From: Dryocosmus kuriphilus
Lineage: Eukaryota > Arthropoda > Insecta > Hymenoptera > Cynipidae
DNA: 64,000 nt
Direction: 5' to 3'
NCBI GenBank assembly: GCA_038277395.1
Contig: CM076191.1
Location: forward strand, 92,810,822-92,874,821
Under the pieces are notes generated by a model. The model was not told where the DNA came from. It ran no database searches and saw only the letters and a program-made list of their open reading frames with translations. Shown one piece after another: positions 34,318-46,298 of the stretch; the first letter of the stretch is position 1, and each line of letters begins with the position of its first letter. The position numbers and the translations under genes are program-made.

Positions 34318-36640
34318 TTTCAACATCAGGATTGATAATGGAACTAGATTAATAAACTTTGCAGCTTCAAAGAACCTCGTTGTCAAAAGCATATTCAGAC
34401 CACTTTCTCGTGACAGTGAAACTAAGATCTAGACGAGCGTTAAGTAAGAAAACTAGCCGCCCAGAGCCAACAGTGGGTTTCAATATAGATAAGTTTAAAT
34501 CACCAACAGAAGCATTGAATTATCAAGTAGAGATTTCTAATAGTTTTGACGCTTTTCAAGAACAGAGAGACGATAACGATAATTATGAGGAAGACCCAGA
34601 AAACCTGGGGGGGGGGGGGGGGGGGGGGGAATATAAAAAATTCAATAAAGATAGCCGCGAAACTTACAGTAGGTTTAAAGAAAGTAACTAAAAGCAACCC
34701 GTGGTTCGACGTAGATTGCGAACTATGGTTTGAAAAGCGAAGAAAGGCCAAAATAATTAGTTTACAAATTAAATACTATCAAATACGTAAGAAGTATCTC
34801 GAGATTAGTAAGAGTACAAATAGGCTTTACAGATCCAAGAAACGGGAGTGGGGAAAGAATAAAATACTATCAATAGAAATGCATAATAAGAAAAATGACC
34901 CGCGCGAGATGTACAGGGGAATCAACTTTATAAGGAATGGCTTTCAAAGTAGAATGGAAGTAATGAGGGACGAAAATGGCAATCTAGTAGCCGATGCGAC
35001 ACGCAGACTAAATTTATGGAAAAACTATTTTGATAAGATATTGAACATACGCGAAGCCCCCTTTGAAGATAATCTCGGTGATCTTCCACAATGCTGATCT
35101 ACTAATTGATGATCCTACTGATAAAGAAATAGAAATAGCGATAAAGAAGTTGAAAAATAACAAAGCCTCGGGCATTGACGACCTACCGTCAGAACTGATA
35201 AAAATGGAGGCCCTTGCCTCATAAGGCAAATTTTTAAACTAATAGACGCAATTTGGAAAACATAACGCATACCGGAGGAATGAAATATCTCTATTATTAT
35301 ACCAATTTTTTAAAAATGCGATAAAATGAACTGTAACAATTATCGGGAAATTTCACGTATGCCTTCGTAATATAAGATCCTGTCCAATATAATCTTAAGT
35401 AGACTGACTCCTTTTGCTGAGGAAATCATTGGGAATTACCAGTGTAGATTCCGCTGAAACCAGTCTACAAGCGATCAAATGTTTACAATTAGACAACTGT
35501 TAGAAAAGAAATGTGAATTTAATGAAGCAATACATCAGCTATTTATCTATTTTAAAAAAGCTTACGACTCTATTATACGCGTACGAATATACTGGATTCT
35601 AGATTTCTGGGGTGTATAAAGAAAATTGGCTAGACTTATCAAAGTTTGCTTAAGCGGCAGTAGGGGTAGAATACGCGTAAACGGAATTTTATCTGAAGAG
35701 TTTTTGATCCGCGATAGCCTGAAACGGGGCGATGCGCTTTCGTGCATCCTTTTCAACTTAGTTTTAGAATACGTGGTTAGACAAGCACAAACGAATCTGT
35801 CTGGTGCTTCCCTTAATGGGATAACGAAAATTCAGGGATATGCAGATAATCTCGACTTACTCGGGGATGATAAGGAAACGGCAGCTAAAAATGTAGAAAT
35901 CTTGATCACAAAAGCCAAGGAAATAGATTTAGAAGTTAGCGAATCGAAGGCAAAATATCCGACCGTACAAAGTAATGAAGAGGGCGATTTAATGGCCGAA
36001 AATATGAAATTCGAAAGAGTTAATGAGTTTAAATACTATGGGTCTGTTATAACTAGCGACCATAACATTAAAACGGAAATCAGCGGGCGGCTGCACGCTG
36101 GCATTGGGTGCTATTTTGCAGCAAATATGTCACGAAAATCGCGAACGCAATCTAGAAACATCAAAGTAAGTATATACAAAACGATAATAATGCCGTTCGT
36201 CATGTATGGATGCGAAACATGGGCGCTGATGAAAGGAGAGGTCCACCGGTTTCGACTATTCGAAAATAAAGTACTTAGAAAAATCTATGGAACAAAAAGG
36301 GACGAAGAGACTGGTGAATGAAGAAAACTGCATAATGATGAGCTGCATGCTCTCTACGGGTCAGTTAATATTAATAGAGTAATGAAAGCGCGTAAATTAA
36401 GATGGGCGGGACATGTATCAAGAATGGACAACGAAAGAAGAGTGGCGGAAGTTTTAGGAGGGAAACCGATTAGTAAGAAACCACGAGGCAGATCGAGAAA
36501 CAGATGGGTGAAAAACATAAGGGACGATGCAACAGAGCTAGGTCATGATAGTGTAAACTGAATGGAGGATGCACAGGACAGGGTTGCGTGGCGATTTCGG
36601 GTAGATGAGGCAATAACCTTTCGAACTGCTAAACTATAAT
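34318..36640 (+). pseudogene. RTE-like LINE: endonuclease end and reverse transcriptase
   Basis: In order: DNGTRLINFAASKNL and SDHFLVTVKLRSR (endonuclease C-terminus, 34330-34430), a spacer with a G23 run, WFDVDCELWFEKRRKAK (34700-34745), NNKASGIDDLPSELIKM (35155-35210, RT block), many stops to 35600, then an open frame 35626-36321 with RGDALSCILFNLVLEYVVR and the catalytic box GYADNLDLLGD, and last RKLRWAGHVSRMD...GRSRNRW (to about 36600). The final bases are a TAATAATAATAA microsatellite, the usual tail of RTE LINEs. The catalytic box reads YADN in place of YADD. Clearly inactive. Confidence 0.82.
34607..34629. repeat. Poly-G homopolymer, 23 bases
   Basis: An uninterrupted G23 run within the spacer of the RTE LINE. 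It is unrelated in flanks to the poly-G runs at 29052 and 29488. Confidence 0.9.
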
Positions 36641-37091
36641 AATAATAAGGTCCCATTTCTCATCCGGCGTCACATAAGATGCAATAAAGTTCCAAAAGAT
36701 TTTAGGCTGCAGGTGGAAGAATCTCTTGGACTATGATTGATATGCACAATAGTCGGTGTCGTTCCTTTTAGACCAACAGGGTTAACCAGTCTGCTGAATG
36801 AGAGTAGTAACCTGTCCAGAAATTAAAAGTTTAATCTGTATTTTATCCTATCTTAACCCGTGCAATATAGCGAGCTCATAAGTTATAAGAGCGATGAGAC
36901 CATCTTTTTCTGGATTCAAATTGGTGTCCTTAACAATCACTCTTGAGGGATACAAAAATTTTATAGAACGTAGACGTACTTCATGATATTAAAATTCACA
37001 TTCCGACAGCTAACTGTAGACTGACTAAAGAGAAACAAGTAGAATTTACTTAATACTTCCTCTTCGCTGCGCTAATAGTTTTCTATAGTAT
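36641..37091. other. Spacer between two retroelements
   Basis: No ORF or repeat recognised. Confidence 0.45.
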
Positions 37092-37265
37092 TGTTATGTC
37101 GAATTTACTCTTTAATAATATTTTTTAGTAAGCGTAAGTCAAACACTGACTGACGCACGTTTACTCAGTAAGAGTACAAGAGATGAACTGCTTGGGTCGG
37201 CCCAGAACCCTGCATATATAGGCCACTTATCTCTAGAGTGGGGGACGGACTCTGAGCCCATAACA
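37092..37265 (-). mobile_element. 3' LTR of Gypsy-like element, 174 bp
   Basis: The block is bounded by TGTTATG and CATAACA, a perfect 7-bp inverted pair. On the - strand it is preceded by a polypurine tract AAAAAGGGGG, exactly as a 3' LTR should be. It contains a TATATATGC box (- strand). No matching 5' LTR was found beyond the gag gene, so the element is incomplete at its 5' end. Confidence 0.75.
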
Positions 37266-37370
37266 ACCCCCTTTTTAGACTGAACTTAATCTCTAAGTTC
37301 TTTAGAAAAAGCGTACCTTTTGTTGTCTAATAGAAGGTGATGGTTGGATCAAAGGTGGGTTACTAGCGTT

Positions 37371-38581
37371 TTATGTCAAAATATGTGTGGGTATTTGAAT
37401 TTCGTTTTTGACCCAACATATACAGAGCTTCTTAGGTACGTATTTGCTTATGGCGTTAAGTGTACCTACATTGTACAATGTAAATGCTGCAGCTAAACCT
37501 AGCGCAGTGTAACCTGCGGAATGCAACCATTTGATTCCAGTTTCTATCCATGTTTTGGTACGCCTACGTGTCGCTATGTTTTCGAGTATATTTTCAGTAT
37601 CATCAAGGCTTAGTCTAGCTTGTCTAAACTCCTTGTTGGTAACTTGATTTGTGCGTTTCATTAATCGGTTTGCGAGATTTTTTATTCTTCTTTTTCACAG
37701 TTAAAATTGTAAGTTACGTTAAATCAGTCAGTGTATCTGTCCTCCGTTTTTGTGCTCAAATCTAAAGTATCGTAGCCATTGTACATTTTACCATTTTTTC
37801 CTGTTACTTTAATTGGTTTAGTAAGTAAAATTTGTCGAATATAGTTTTCGCAGCTCATGTCTATTTGGAATTTTTTTACAGGTATTACAATTTATCCGTT
37901 GCTTATAGGTATAAATGTTTCTTTGTGTAGTAGGTAAGGTCTTGAGGATTGCAGGCGTTAAGATCTGGGGGTGAACTATCCCATGTTTCCCGTCATTTAT
38001 ATCGTTGATTGACATGTCGATGTCTTCTGATGTATCGTCACTCATTATAGCTGCTATGACTAGTTTACTATTTACAAAAGTGTCTCTTGATATGGTATTG
38101 AGATCCATACTTAGGTTCCTGCTTAGTTGTCTTTCTATATTTTCGGCTCCTCGTAGTTATTTGTGATCTATGGAAGATGAATCTAGTATCATCTTCAGAA
38201 TTCGGGTGTGATTAGACATGAAGTTTGCAATTTTTTTTTTGTCGGTGTATTTATAGGTGGTCAAATTCATTGTTGATCTCCTTTAGGTCGGTTTCGCTCA
38301 GGATTCCAAAAAGATTCTTAGAAATATCTCCAATTAGTTAGTATGTTATTTATGGCGGCTAGTCTGTTCTATCTGCTCCTAACTAGTTCAACTTCATATA
38401 GAGGGGAGCATCTTCTGTTACAGGCTGTTTGCGCTAGTTGTATGGTGTTGTCTATTATTTTTAGTCTAAGTTCGTTGCTTATCACGTTTATTCCGATTAT
38501 TAATTTCCAACTGTTGTGAAATAGATGTACCTTCGGGATTTCTTCAATATAGATATTTCCTAAGATTGCTTCTGTAGTAGA
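37371..38581 (-). pseudogene. Env-like gene of Gypsy-like element
   Basis: The gene lies between the integrase and the 3' LTR, the position of env in errantivirus-type Gypsy elements. Blocks: ILGNIYIEEIPKVHLFHNSW (38550-38490), then an IVHPQILTPAILKTL segment (about 37930), a short Cys pair (NCNTCKKIP), ARLSLDDTENIL, and near the C-terminus a hydrophobic stretch around AGYTALGLAAAFTLYNVG that could anchor the protein in a membrane. These fit an F-type (baculovirus fusion-like) envelope protein. Frameshifts and stops between 38626, 38108 and 37661 break it. A relative of the C-terminal part is at 1590-2208. Confidence 0.6.
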
Positions 38582-39222
38582 CGAGGTGTGGCGATTAAGT
38601 TCCGGGAATTTGTCCATAAAATACAAGTAAATTAAGTTACAAGCAAAATTTTATTATCGACCTTCACAATAGTCTCCCTCTAACTGTACACAATGATCCC
38701 AACGTTGCTCCCACGATTAGAAGCACCCTTGGCGATATCGGGGATATTGGGTGGGTGCGGCAACGTTGGAATGCCTTTTTTCGACAAAAGCTCTTGCACA
38801 ATGAACGAAGAATGGGCCGGCGCGTTTTCGTGGTGCAAGATCTAGCTGTTCTCGGCGATTTCGGGCCGCACACGGAAAATTCGTGCCGGCAGGCGTGCAG
38901 GACGCCAACATAGAACTTTCCAGTCACTGTCTGGCTGGCAGGAAGATATTCACGATGAGCGATGCCGCGGATATCGAAAGAAACGATCAACATTGCCTTC
39001 AGTCGCGACTTGGAAATGCTCGTTTTCGTTGGGGGTTCCCCACCCTTTTCCATCCACTGCTGACTTTGTTTACGGGTCTCAGGTTTTCCACATGCACTGG
39101 TCTCCGTACACCACCTGCAATTTTCGGAGGATTTCCGACAGTTTTTCGCCATATTTCACTAAAAATTGGATCACAACACGTTCCTTGTAATGTGAATTGC
39201 CAGTTCCCGAGTTACAACTAAA
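38582..39222 (-). mobile_element. Mariner fragment, internally deleted
   Basis: It begins CGAGGTGTGGCGATTAAG, a mariner-type end. The transposase frame (- strand) starts with VKYGEKLSEILRKLQVVYGD, the N-terminal helix region, then jumps to ETRKQSQQW...ISKSRLKAMLIVSFDIRGIAHREY, the middle of the catalytic domain. After a frameshift a HHENAPAHSS motif follows (D replaced by E). Most of the helix-turn-helix and the first catalytic Asp are missing. It interrupts the Gypsy-like element between integrase and env. Confidence 0.72.
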
Positions 39223-41665
39223 TATCCGGAACGATTGTGAGAGTCGTAAGTAGTAGAAGGAATGTTTTTATCTTCATCTTGCTTGTCTGGAAAAGATGGC
39301 ATCGCCTTATCAGTGTGGACTCTAATAATTTGGTCTTTGTTTCGTTTTCTCAAGTTATTGTCGTATGTGTAATAGATTACTGTATACGGGCCTTACCAAA
39401 ATGCATCTAACTTGTTGGAATTGCTTTGAGTACTCCAAAGATATGAATGTAATGTTCTATCAACACTTCGATTATTATTGATTGTGTTGTTTTGTTACGC
39501 GTAGCTATAAGAATTGTATATCTTGTAAGTTGATTTTGTAGGCTTAGGATGTATTTGTTCCCTTTTTGTGTTCACGGTAAGGCTCCGAATACATCCAATG
39601 CGATTTTATCATTTGTTTTAAGTGGGATGCCTGGTATTATAGATTCAGCTTGATTCTTGATTCTGACTGTTTTCTGGAGTTGACATATCGGGCATTTCTT
39701 AACATATTCTTTAATGTCGTGGTCCATACTGAGCCAGTGGCCGATTTTTCGTGCTTGTTCTGTTACATTCCTTTCTCCTAAGTGATTTGAGAGAGCTGCC
39801 TTCATTATGGTTCTTCGTTGTTCTTTTGTAAATTCCCTTGTGTTGGTGAAACACATATGGAGGTTCAGTTGTGGGTAATAATTAGAGAGGAATTCAATCA
39901 TCTCCTGTAGTAGTTCCTCTTCGATTGGTGTAATGAGAGGGTCTCCAAATATCAGTCCTATGATGGTTATTTTTCTGTTTGCAGTTTCTTCTATAATCCA
40001 ATTTAATTTTCTTAACCATTCTTCTTCATTGAATTCTGGTAGATCTTATTTTATGCCTTCTTTCCATAGCTTTCCTATAGTGTTAGGTTTGGTCTTAACT
40101 TTACCCGGTGTTGGGTCTAGTCACCAGTTCATAAATTCGTTGTAAATGGGGTCTACATTGGGAGGTTGAGGTGGTGTTTGCTCGCTTTCTATTGTATTGT
40201 CAGAGTTTTCAGAGGATTCACGCATTTGACTGTGTGGTATTTTTATTTTTCCATTTCGGTTAATACTCGATCTTGAGTAATTACCGGGGTGCCGTAGTTT
40301 TCTATTCCATCTGTTTCGCTTTCTATATCAATTCCTTCTAGGTATTGGGAATATATATCTTTTGATGTTATAGGAAACAGTCTTGATAGACAATCCGCTA
40401 CTTTATTATCCTTACTTTTGACGTATTCGATCTCATATTTATACTCTTTGAGTCGATATTGCCCATAGTCCTTTTTCATTTGTACTATAATTTTCTTCTG
40501 CTTTGTTAAGGGTTCTAGAAATGAGCAAGCAGGGCTGCCCGTTTTTGCGAAAGTATAGCTTCAAGTCCTTGGGTGGATGCGTCTATGGTTAAGGTAAATT
40601 GTTCCTTAAAGGTATAGAATCTTAAGATTGGTGCTGTGATTAAAGTGTTTTTAAGGGTGTTGAATGCTTCATGACATTTTGGTGTCCAATCAAATATAAT
40701 TTCTTTTTGTGTTAGTTTGGTCAATGGTCTTGTTATGCTAGAAAAGTTTGTAATAAATTTTCTATAATAATCAGTTAGACCTAGGAACAACTGTACGTCT
40801 TTAATGTTTCTCAGTGGTTTAAAAGTCTTTATTGACTCTAATTTTTCGGGGTTGGGCTTAACTCCATTGGCTCTTGTAAGGTGTCCAAGGTATTCTAAAT
40901 CAGGTTTCAAATATTCGCATTTAGTGGGTTCGAGTTTCAAACCTAGTTTTCGTTATGCTCTTTGAGGGTATTTCCAAAGATCACTATATCGTCAATATAA
41001 ACAAAGCAATGTTTTCCGTTTAGGCCGTCAAAGGTTCTATCCATCATTCGCTGGAAGGTCGCTGGTGTGTTTCTTAAACGAAAAGGCATTCGATTATATT
41101 CAAAGTGTCCCTGGGATGTAGAAAATGCTGTGTACTTTCTACATTTCTCTTTCATGGGTATTTGATGAAATCCTGCATTGAGGTCGAAAGCTGAAAAGAA
41201 TTTCGCCCTTCGTAATTGATCTAGGATATTTTGAATCATTGGGAGTGGATAAGTATCTTGGTTTGTATCTTTGTTCACTTGCCTGTAGTCAATTACCATT
41301 CGGAGTTTGTTGTCTTTCTTAGGTACATTCCGTAGTGGTGAATTAAAAGGAAATTGTGGTTCTCTTAGTATTCCTTATTCCAAGAGTTTGTTAATTTCTT
41401 CTAATGAGAATTCGCAATGATTTTCTTGTTCTATTATATGGAAAAGCTGTTTTTTGTCCCAATACTTTATGTAAATTGATTCGTTTGTTTCATGTTTGTC
41501 GTCGCCCATACAGAATGTTTTATGAAATTTAAAGGGTCCTTCATTCGGGAGGAGGATTTCTCTTTTTATTAGATTAATTGCCGCTCCGCTATCTACTAGT
41601 AATCTGTATACTCTTTCTTCTCGTTTTCCGTAGATGGATTGTAATCTACCGGATAACTTTGACAC
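39223..41665 (-). pseudogene. Gypsy-like pol: protease, RT, RNase H, integrase
   Basis: Coding order, right to left. Protease: VYRLLVDSGAAINLI near 41600. RT: MVIDYRQVNKDTNQDTYPLP (41299), FSAFDLNAGFHQI, FRLRNTPATFQRMMD, and an intact FVYIDDIVIFG near 40990. A frameshift at about 40941, then CEYLKPDLEYLGHL and the RNase H entry FTLTIDASTQGLEAILSQ (near 40570); then YVKSKDNKVADCLSRL (40420). Integrase: the zinc-binding HLGERN...GHW...KKCPICQLQK (near 39700) and, past the core, a GPYTVI-type C-terminal module (39390). The integrase catalytic core is mostly lost. Family: Ty3/Gypsy, errantivirus-like because of env. Confidence 0.85.
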
Positions 41666-41847
41666 TCTGCTGATTCCTCACAGTTGGATTGTTCGTTTGT
41701 TTCCTTCATGGTCATTTCCTGGTTTCCAAAGATTTCGTCCTCGTTGTCCGTTTCTTAGATTGCTCTGATTTGCGGTGTTCGTTTTTGCGTTTGGACTTGC
41801 TGAAAAACCGGTTTGGCAAAGCATTGTGCCGCAAAATGTCCAATTTT

Positions 41848-42910
41848 TCAGCATTTGTGGCAAGTCCTCTGGCTTCTGCCTGCTAAAAGAATGTTTTGAT
41901 TTACAACCCTTGGTGTTGTGTTAGATTGAGGTCTAGAGATTCGTGGTTTAGGCAAAAATTTCGGCATCGCTCGTGTTTGAGTAACGGGCTGGCATTGTTT
42001 AGGGTTCATAGAGTTCCTGTCACGGTGCCATCTTTTAGTTTCGGTAGCTATCCTTTGTGCTTTTTCCAGGGTTTTGGGTTCATACATGTGAACCTTTTTT
42101 CCTAGTTCTTTTCGGAGGTTTACTATGTAGCTTTATAAGTTGTTTTCTTCTTCAACTTTGAGACGAGCTCATCTCTGTGTAGGATTGAGGCCTGGTTTCG
42201 CTTGAGTGGCATATTTTAATTCGCTAACTAATCCATCAAGCCTAAAGTTAAAGTTCTGTACGGGTTCCATCGTACCCTGTTTACAGGAGTTTGACTTACT
42301 TTTGAGTGTTGGGATCGATGTGGTTTGTTTTCACTTTGTCTTGTAAAGTACTGTATAGGTCTTCGTAGCTGTAAATTTCTATAAATTTAATTGCTTCTTC
42401 GGCTCTTCCTTTGATTCCTTTTGCAAGAATCATATCTAATAAGGCGTTGGGCTCAGAGAATCGAAGTTTTGTTCTTTTTATCCTTTTTTATGAACTCTTA
42501 TACTCACAAGTCGTTGGTTCCTGTCAATACACCGAGTGTTTCAATAGCTTCTTTGGCGCACATTTTTTCTTCTTCTTGGTACAATGAAGTAACGCGTGGG
42601 ATTATATAGTTCTTTGTTATATAATGCGCTCGTTTCTTATTCTCTGTCTTTCTTCTGCTTCATTTTCTTCTTGATCTTCGTGTGTATCATCCTCTGTTAT
42701 ACGCGGTTCGTCTCTGTGGGTAGTGGCTTTGGCTCTTATTTCTGTTTTTTGTACCAGTTCCTTAATTTCGCCTATTCTGTTTTGGTTTTCCTTTTTTAAT
42801 ACCTTGTGAACAACCATCATTTGGTTCATTATGGACATTATCGGACTCATCGAGTCTTGGAGCGAAAAAAGGGAGGGTTCCATTCGCGATGGAGAATTTG
42901 TTCGTGACAT
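41848..42910 (-). pseudogene. Gypsy-like gag remnant
   Basis: Starts MSRTNSPSRMEPSL at 42910 and runs through a charged region to a basic, Pro/Arg-rich stretch (42087-41900). It ends with a CCHC zinc knuckle, CHKC...GHFAAQC, at about 41870-41830, the RNA-binding motif of a Gag nucleocapsid. Several stops lie between. It sits directly upstream of the protease. Confidence 0.7.
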
Positions 42911-42939
42911 AACTGCTGTTGAGTAAAGGTATTTAATGG

Positions 42940-43450
42940 TAGAGATGAGCCACTGTCCAAAGTTTCGTCAGTTTCTCTGTATTTCCCTATACTCTTTAAA
43001 TGCCAGTTTTTTAAATTTTAATACTCTATAATGCAGTGCCTCGTGCTACAATAATTCAGTGATTATAGAGTAGTGAGGTGTAATTTATTAAGGGAAAATA
43101 CCTCTGTATTTTACTCGAAACTTTAAGCTTTGCTCTGCCAAACGAGAAACTAACTGTGATTACTCGTCTGTCTCCTTCCACAGACCATAAGAGAGACTGA
43201 TACTTTTGGATGTTTCGCTTTTTGTGTTTTGTTTGTGCGTACCTATATTTTCTAAATGCCAGTGTTTTTGTTTTAATACTCTATAATGTAGTGCCTCGTG
43301 CTACAACAATTCACTGATTATAAAGTAAGTTCTTTGTTTTGTTGAGGAAAAAGTTCTTTTTCATTTACTCGAAAAAAAATTCACCCAGCCAAATAGAGAA
43401 CAATTCGAGGTTCGCTATTTGTCTCCTTTCTCAGACAGCAAGTGGGAATT
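42940..43450. repeat. Tandem duplication, unit about 256 bp
   Basis: TAAATGCCAG...TTTTAATACTCTATAATG...GTGCCTCGTGCTACAA...AATTCA at 42997 recurs 256 bases later at 43253. The flanks also match at lower identity. It lies where the Gypsy 5' LTR and leader would be expected but does not resemble the 3' LTR. Confidence 0.7.
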
Positions 43451-44004
43451 ACACCAAGATTGTTTCGATTTTACGATTTGTCCTAGCAGTGGTTACAGAA
43501 TTTAATTTTATATCCTTGCTAATACCCTACTATGGTCTTTATCTTGCTATAACAGGTGATAATGGCCGTGGACACTGGACTCCGTCCTCTGCTACCTGAG
43601 TACTGGGTCGGCGCGATAACGTGTTACCACGCTGCTGGTGGATTCTTATTGCTATGCGGACTGTACATGGGTAGTTCGTTCTTTGACTTCTTTTTCTGGA
43701 CTTTTATCGCGGCTTATTGCAACCTAGGACTTACAGCTGTCTATTGCTTGCCTAAAATTTATTTTTTTAAGTTTTCCTTTAGTCCTTCACTTACGTTGGG
43801 TGTTGCCTACTCAATTCAGCAACTACATATGTGAACTGAAAGTGCTTCTTGACTTACAGAAATCCGCAGAATTTCTGAGTTTTCTCTTAATAAAACAATT
43901 CCGTGGATCTTGTTTCATTTTCTTTTATTCGGCTACTGGTACCCGTATATTCCAGATTTCCTTATCCCACTTCAATTTTTTTAGCACTTTTTATATGAAA
44001 TTAC
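43451..44004. other. Spacer with a 92-codon hydrophobic ORF
   Basis: A + strand ORF (43556-43834) contains hydrophobic stretches (for example GGFLLLCGLYMG and FWTFIAAYCNLGLTAVYC), but I recognise no family and see no supporting context. It may be chance. Confidence 0.3.
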
Positions 44005-44692
44005 TTTGATGATGAAAATGTCCTTCAGAAAGTTATTACTGGTGATAAATCATGGGTTTATGGTTACGATCCTGAAACTAAACAACAATCTTCACAGTGG
44101 AAGCGTCCAGACGAGCCACGGCCGAAAAAAGCACGTCAAAGTCAGAGCCATGTTAAGTCAATGCTGATTATTTTTTTCGATTGTGAGGGTTTTGTGCACT
44201 AGGAATTTGCTCCAAGAGGTCAGACGATCAACAAAGAATATTACATTGAAGTTCTGAAAAGATTGCGCGATACCGTGAGAAAAAAACGACCTCGTTTCTG
44301 GTCAAGCGGTGACTGGCTTCTTCACCACGACAACGCGCCAGCGCATTCATCGAACCTTGTGCAGCAATTTTTGTCGAAACACAAGATTGTACAGCTTCGC
44401 CAGCCTCCGTACAGCCCCGACATAGCTGCCTACGACTTTTGGTTGTTCCCAAAATTGAAAATGGCGCTCAAAGAAGAGTGGTTCGACGACATCGAGACAA
44501 TTCAGAGTAATGCAACGCGCGAGCTGAAGGCCATTCGATAATCTGCGTTCGAGGACTGCTTCAAGATGTGGGAGCGTATGGTTCAATCAAATGGGGACTA
44601 CTTCGAAGGATGCCACGGCCCGGATGACGGAAAATAGCACCAATGCGGAGATATCAACGCAGGTCGGATAGTTTTCGGACACACCTCGTATA
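44005..44692 (+). mobile_element. Mariner fragment, C-terminal two-thirds
   Basis: The frame reads VITGDKSWVYGYDPETKQQSSQW (first catalytic Asp), LLHHDNAPAHSSNLVQQF (second Asp, near 44330), and QPPYSPDIAAYDFWLFPKLK (third Asp, near 44430), a DD34D mariner signature. Two stops interrupt (a TAG near 44200, a TAA near 44540). The 3' terminal repeat TTTTCGGACACACCTCG precedes TA at about 44691. The 5' third with the DNA-binding domain and 5' terminal repeat is missing. Confidence 0.85.
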
Positions 44693-46298
44693 GTTGTAAG
44701 TTGACCCTTTCAAACAAGTTGCTTGTGATCGATCCTGATGGTGCAAGCGCCAGGCAACCATAATTGTATCAAGAAAATACCCTTTATCATTGAGAAATTG
44801 CGTAACGCAGGATTCAGATAAATATTTTAAGTGACAAAAAGCGTCTATCACCCCACAAATGCAATCACCTTTACCTCCACTAATATTCAGGGCCATCCCT
44901 GGACATGTTGCAAAGTATGCGTTGCACACGGTTCTTCTTAGGGTCGGCCGGCCGTAGAAAGAGGGGCGCGAAACTTTTTTATTGACCTATATATATAGCT
45001 TTAGACTTTTCAACACGAGGATAGTCCGAAAGGTGCTTACCTATCTTCAGCTAATTAGTACTGCTGGTATATAACGGCTGCCCAATGTATTCTAGCGCAA
45101 TTTCTCGACTCACTCGGGAAACTGTTGAAGAGGACTCGTTGATCCTCCTGCAATACGTTAATACAAAGAACATTCAAAGATTCCAGCGATCATTCCCGAG
45201 ACTTTGGAAAGGACCTTTTTGAAAACTTTCCGGCGCCAGTGACCCAGAAGCACAGTTTCGAAAATTAGTCACAAACTTTGTACCGTGAATGTCTAACAAC
45301 TCGACAGCCGACAACTGAAAACTTAACAGGTTCGACTTGGTTGCGAAATTCAGAGAGTAGCGTTAGCACAGGCCTGATAGTCTTATACATGTAAAAGAGG
45401 CTAAACAAGGAAACACAAATTTTTAATATACTGAATAGTAAGTATATTTAACAAAAAATTAAAAGAAGAAGACGTCCCTTTTGGGAACGAACCAAGAGTC
45501 ATGTAGACAGCTTTTATTCCTTAATCTTAAATTTTCCCCCAAACGTACACTTTAATAGGCAACTTAACGAAATTTTACAAGATTACGATTATGAGAATTA
45601 ATTTCACGATTACGGTTAGGCCGCCAAAGCAAGAAAACGGTGACGAGTCCGTACTGCAGCGGTTAGAAAAATGTTCACTTTCGGTGATATGCGTCGGCAC
45701 AAAATGTCCGCCGAACGCTCGAACTTAATTTTACGCAAGTTGGCCGCCCTACCTTTAGTGCAGCCCATCACATATTGACCCAGCTGACTCCTCGAGGAAC
45801 CGTGAATTATAATAGATTAAACAAATATGTTTACTGTGTCGCACAGCTAATAGAAACCCATTTTTAAGGAAATTCGTGGATCGACCACACAATGTTACAG
45901 GACATTCGTCCGGAGAGAAATGAAGCGTCCGTCCTTCCCTGTCGACGGTTCCAATAATGTGCGCCGTCCCTATGCTCATTCACCGGTACGTCTCATTACA
46001 TCATGTAGCTTTTGCTTGTCGGGGCCTACTGGTAATGGAAATGGGTTTTTACTTTGGTGCCCTAGAGAGTTCGCTACTGCCGCTGTCACAGAGCATTTTG
46101 CAGCCACGGGTGATTCAGGGTTGGGAATCACATTCAAAGCTCTGCCCACTGTGTGCAACAGCTTGTAATCTACCTTCGCAGTTCAACTCGTCATGAAATA
46201 AATAGAACAAAAACCGAACCAAAAGCATTAGTCTTCTGTCTGAGATCCTTCATCCGACCAACATGAGTTTAAACATCAGCATGTAAAAATAAAATTAA
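44693..46298. other. Unclassified, somewhat GC-richer spacer
   Basis: No family recognised. Short overlapping ORFs on both strands at 45755-46196 lack any motif I can name. Confidence 0.4.

Noticed and set aside
43556..43834. Membrane protein gene
   Set aside because: Hydrophobic but short, without family match, splice context or conservation evidence.
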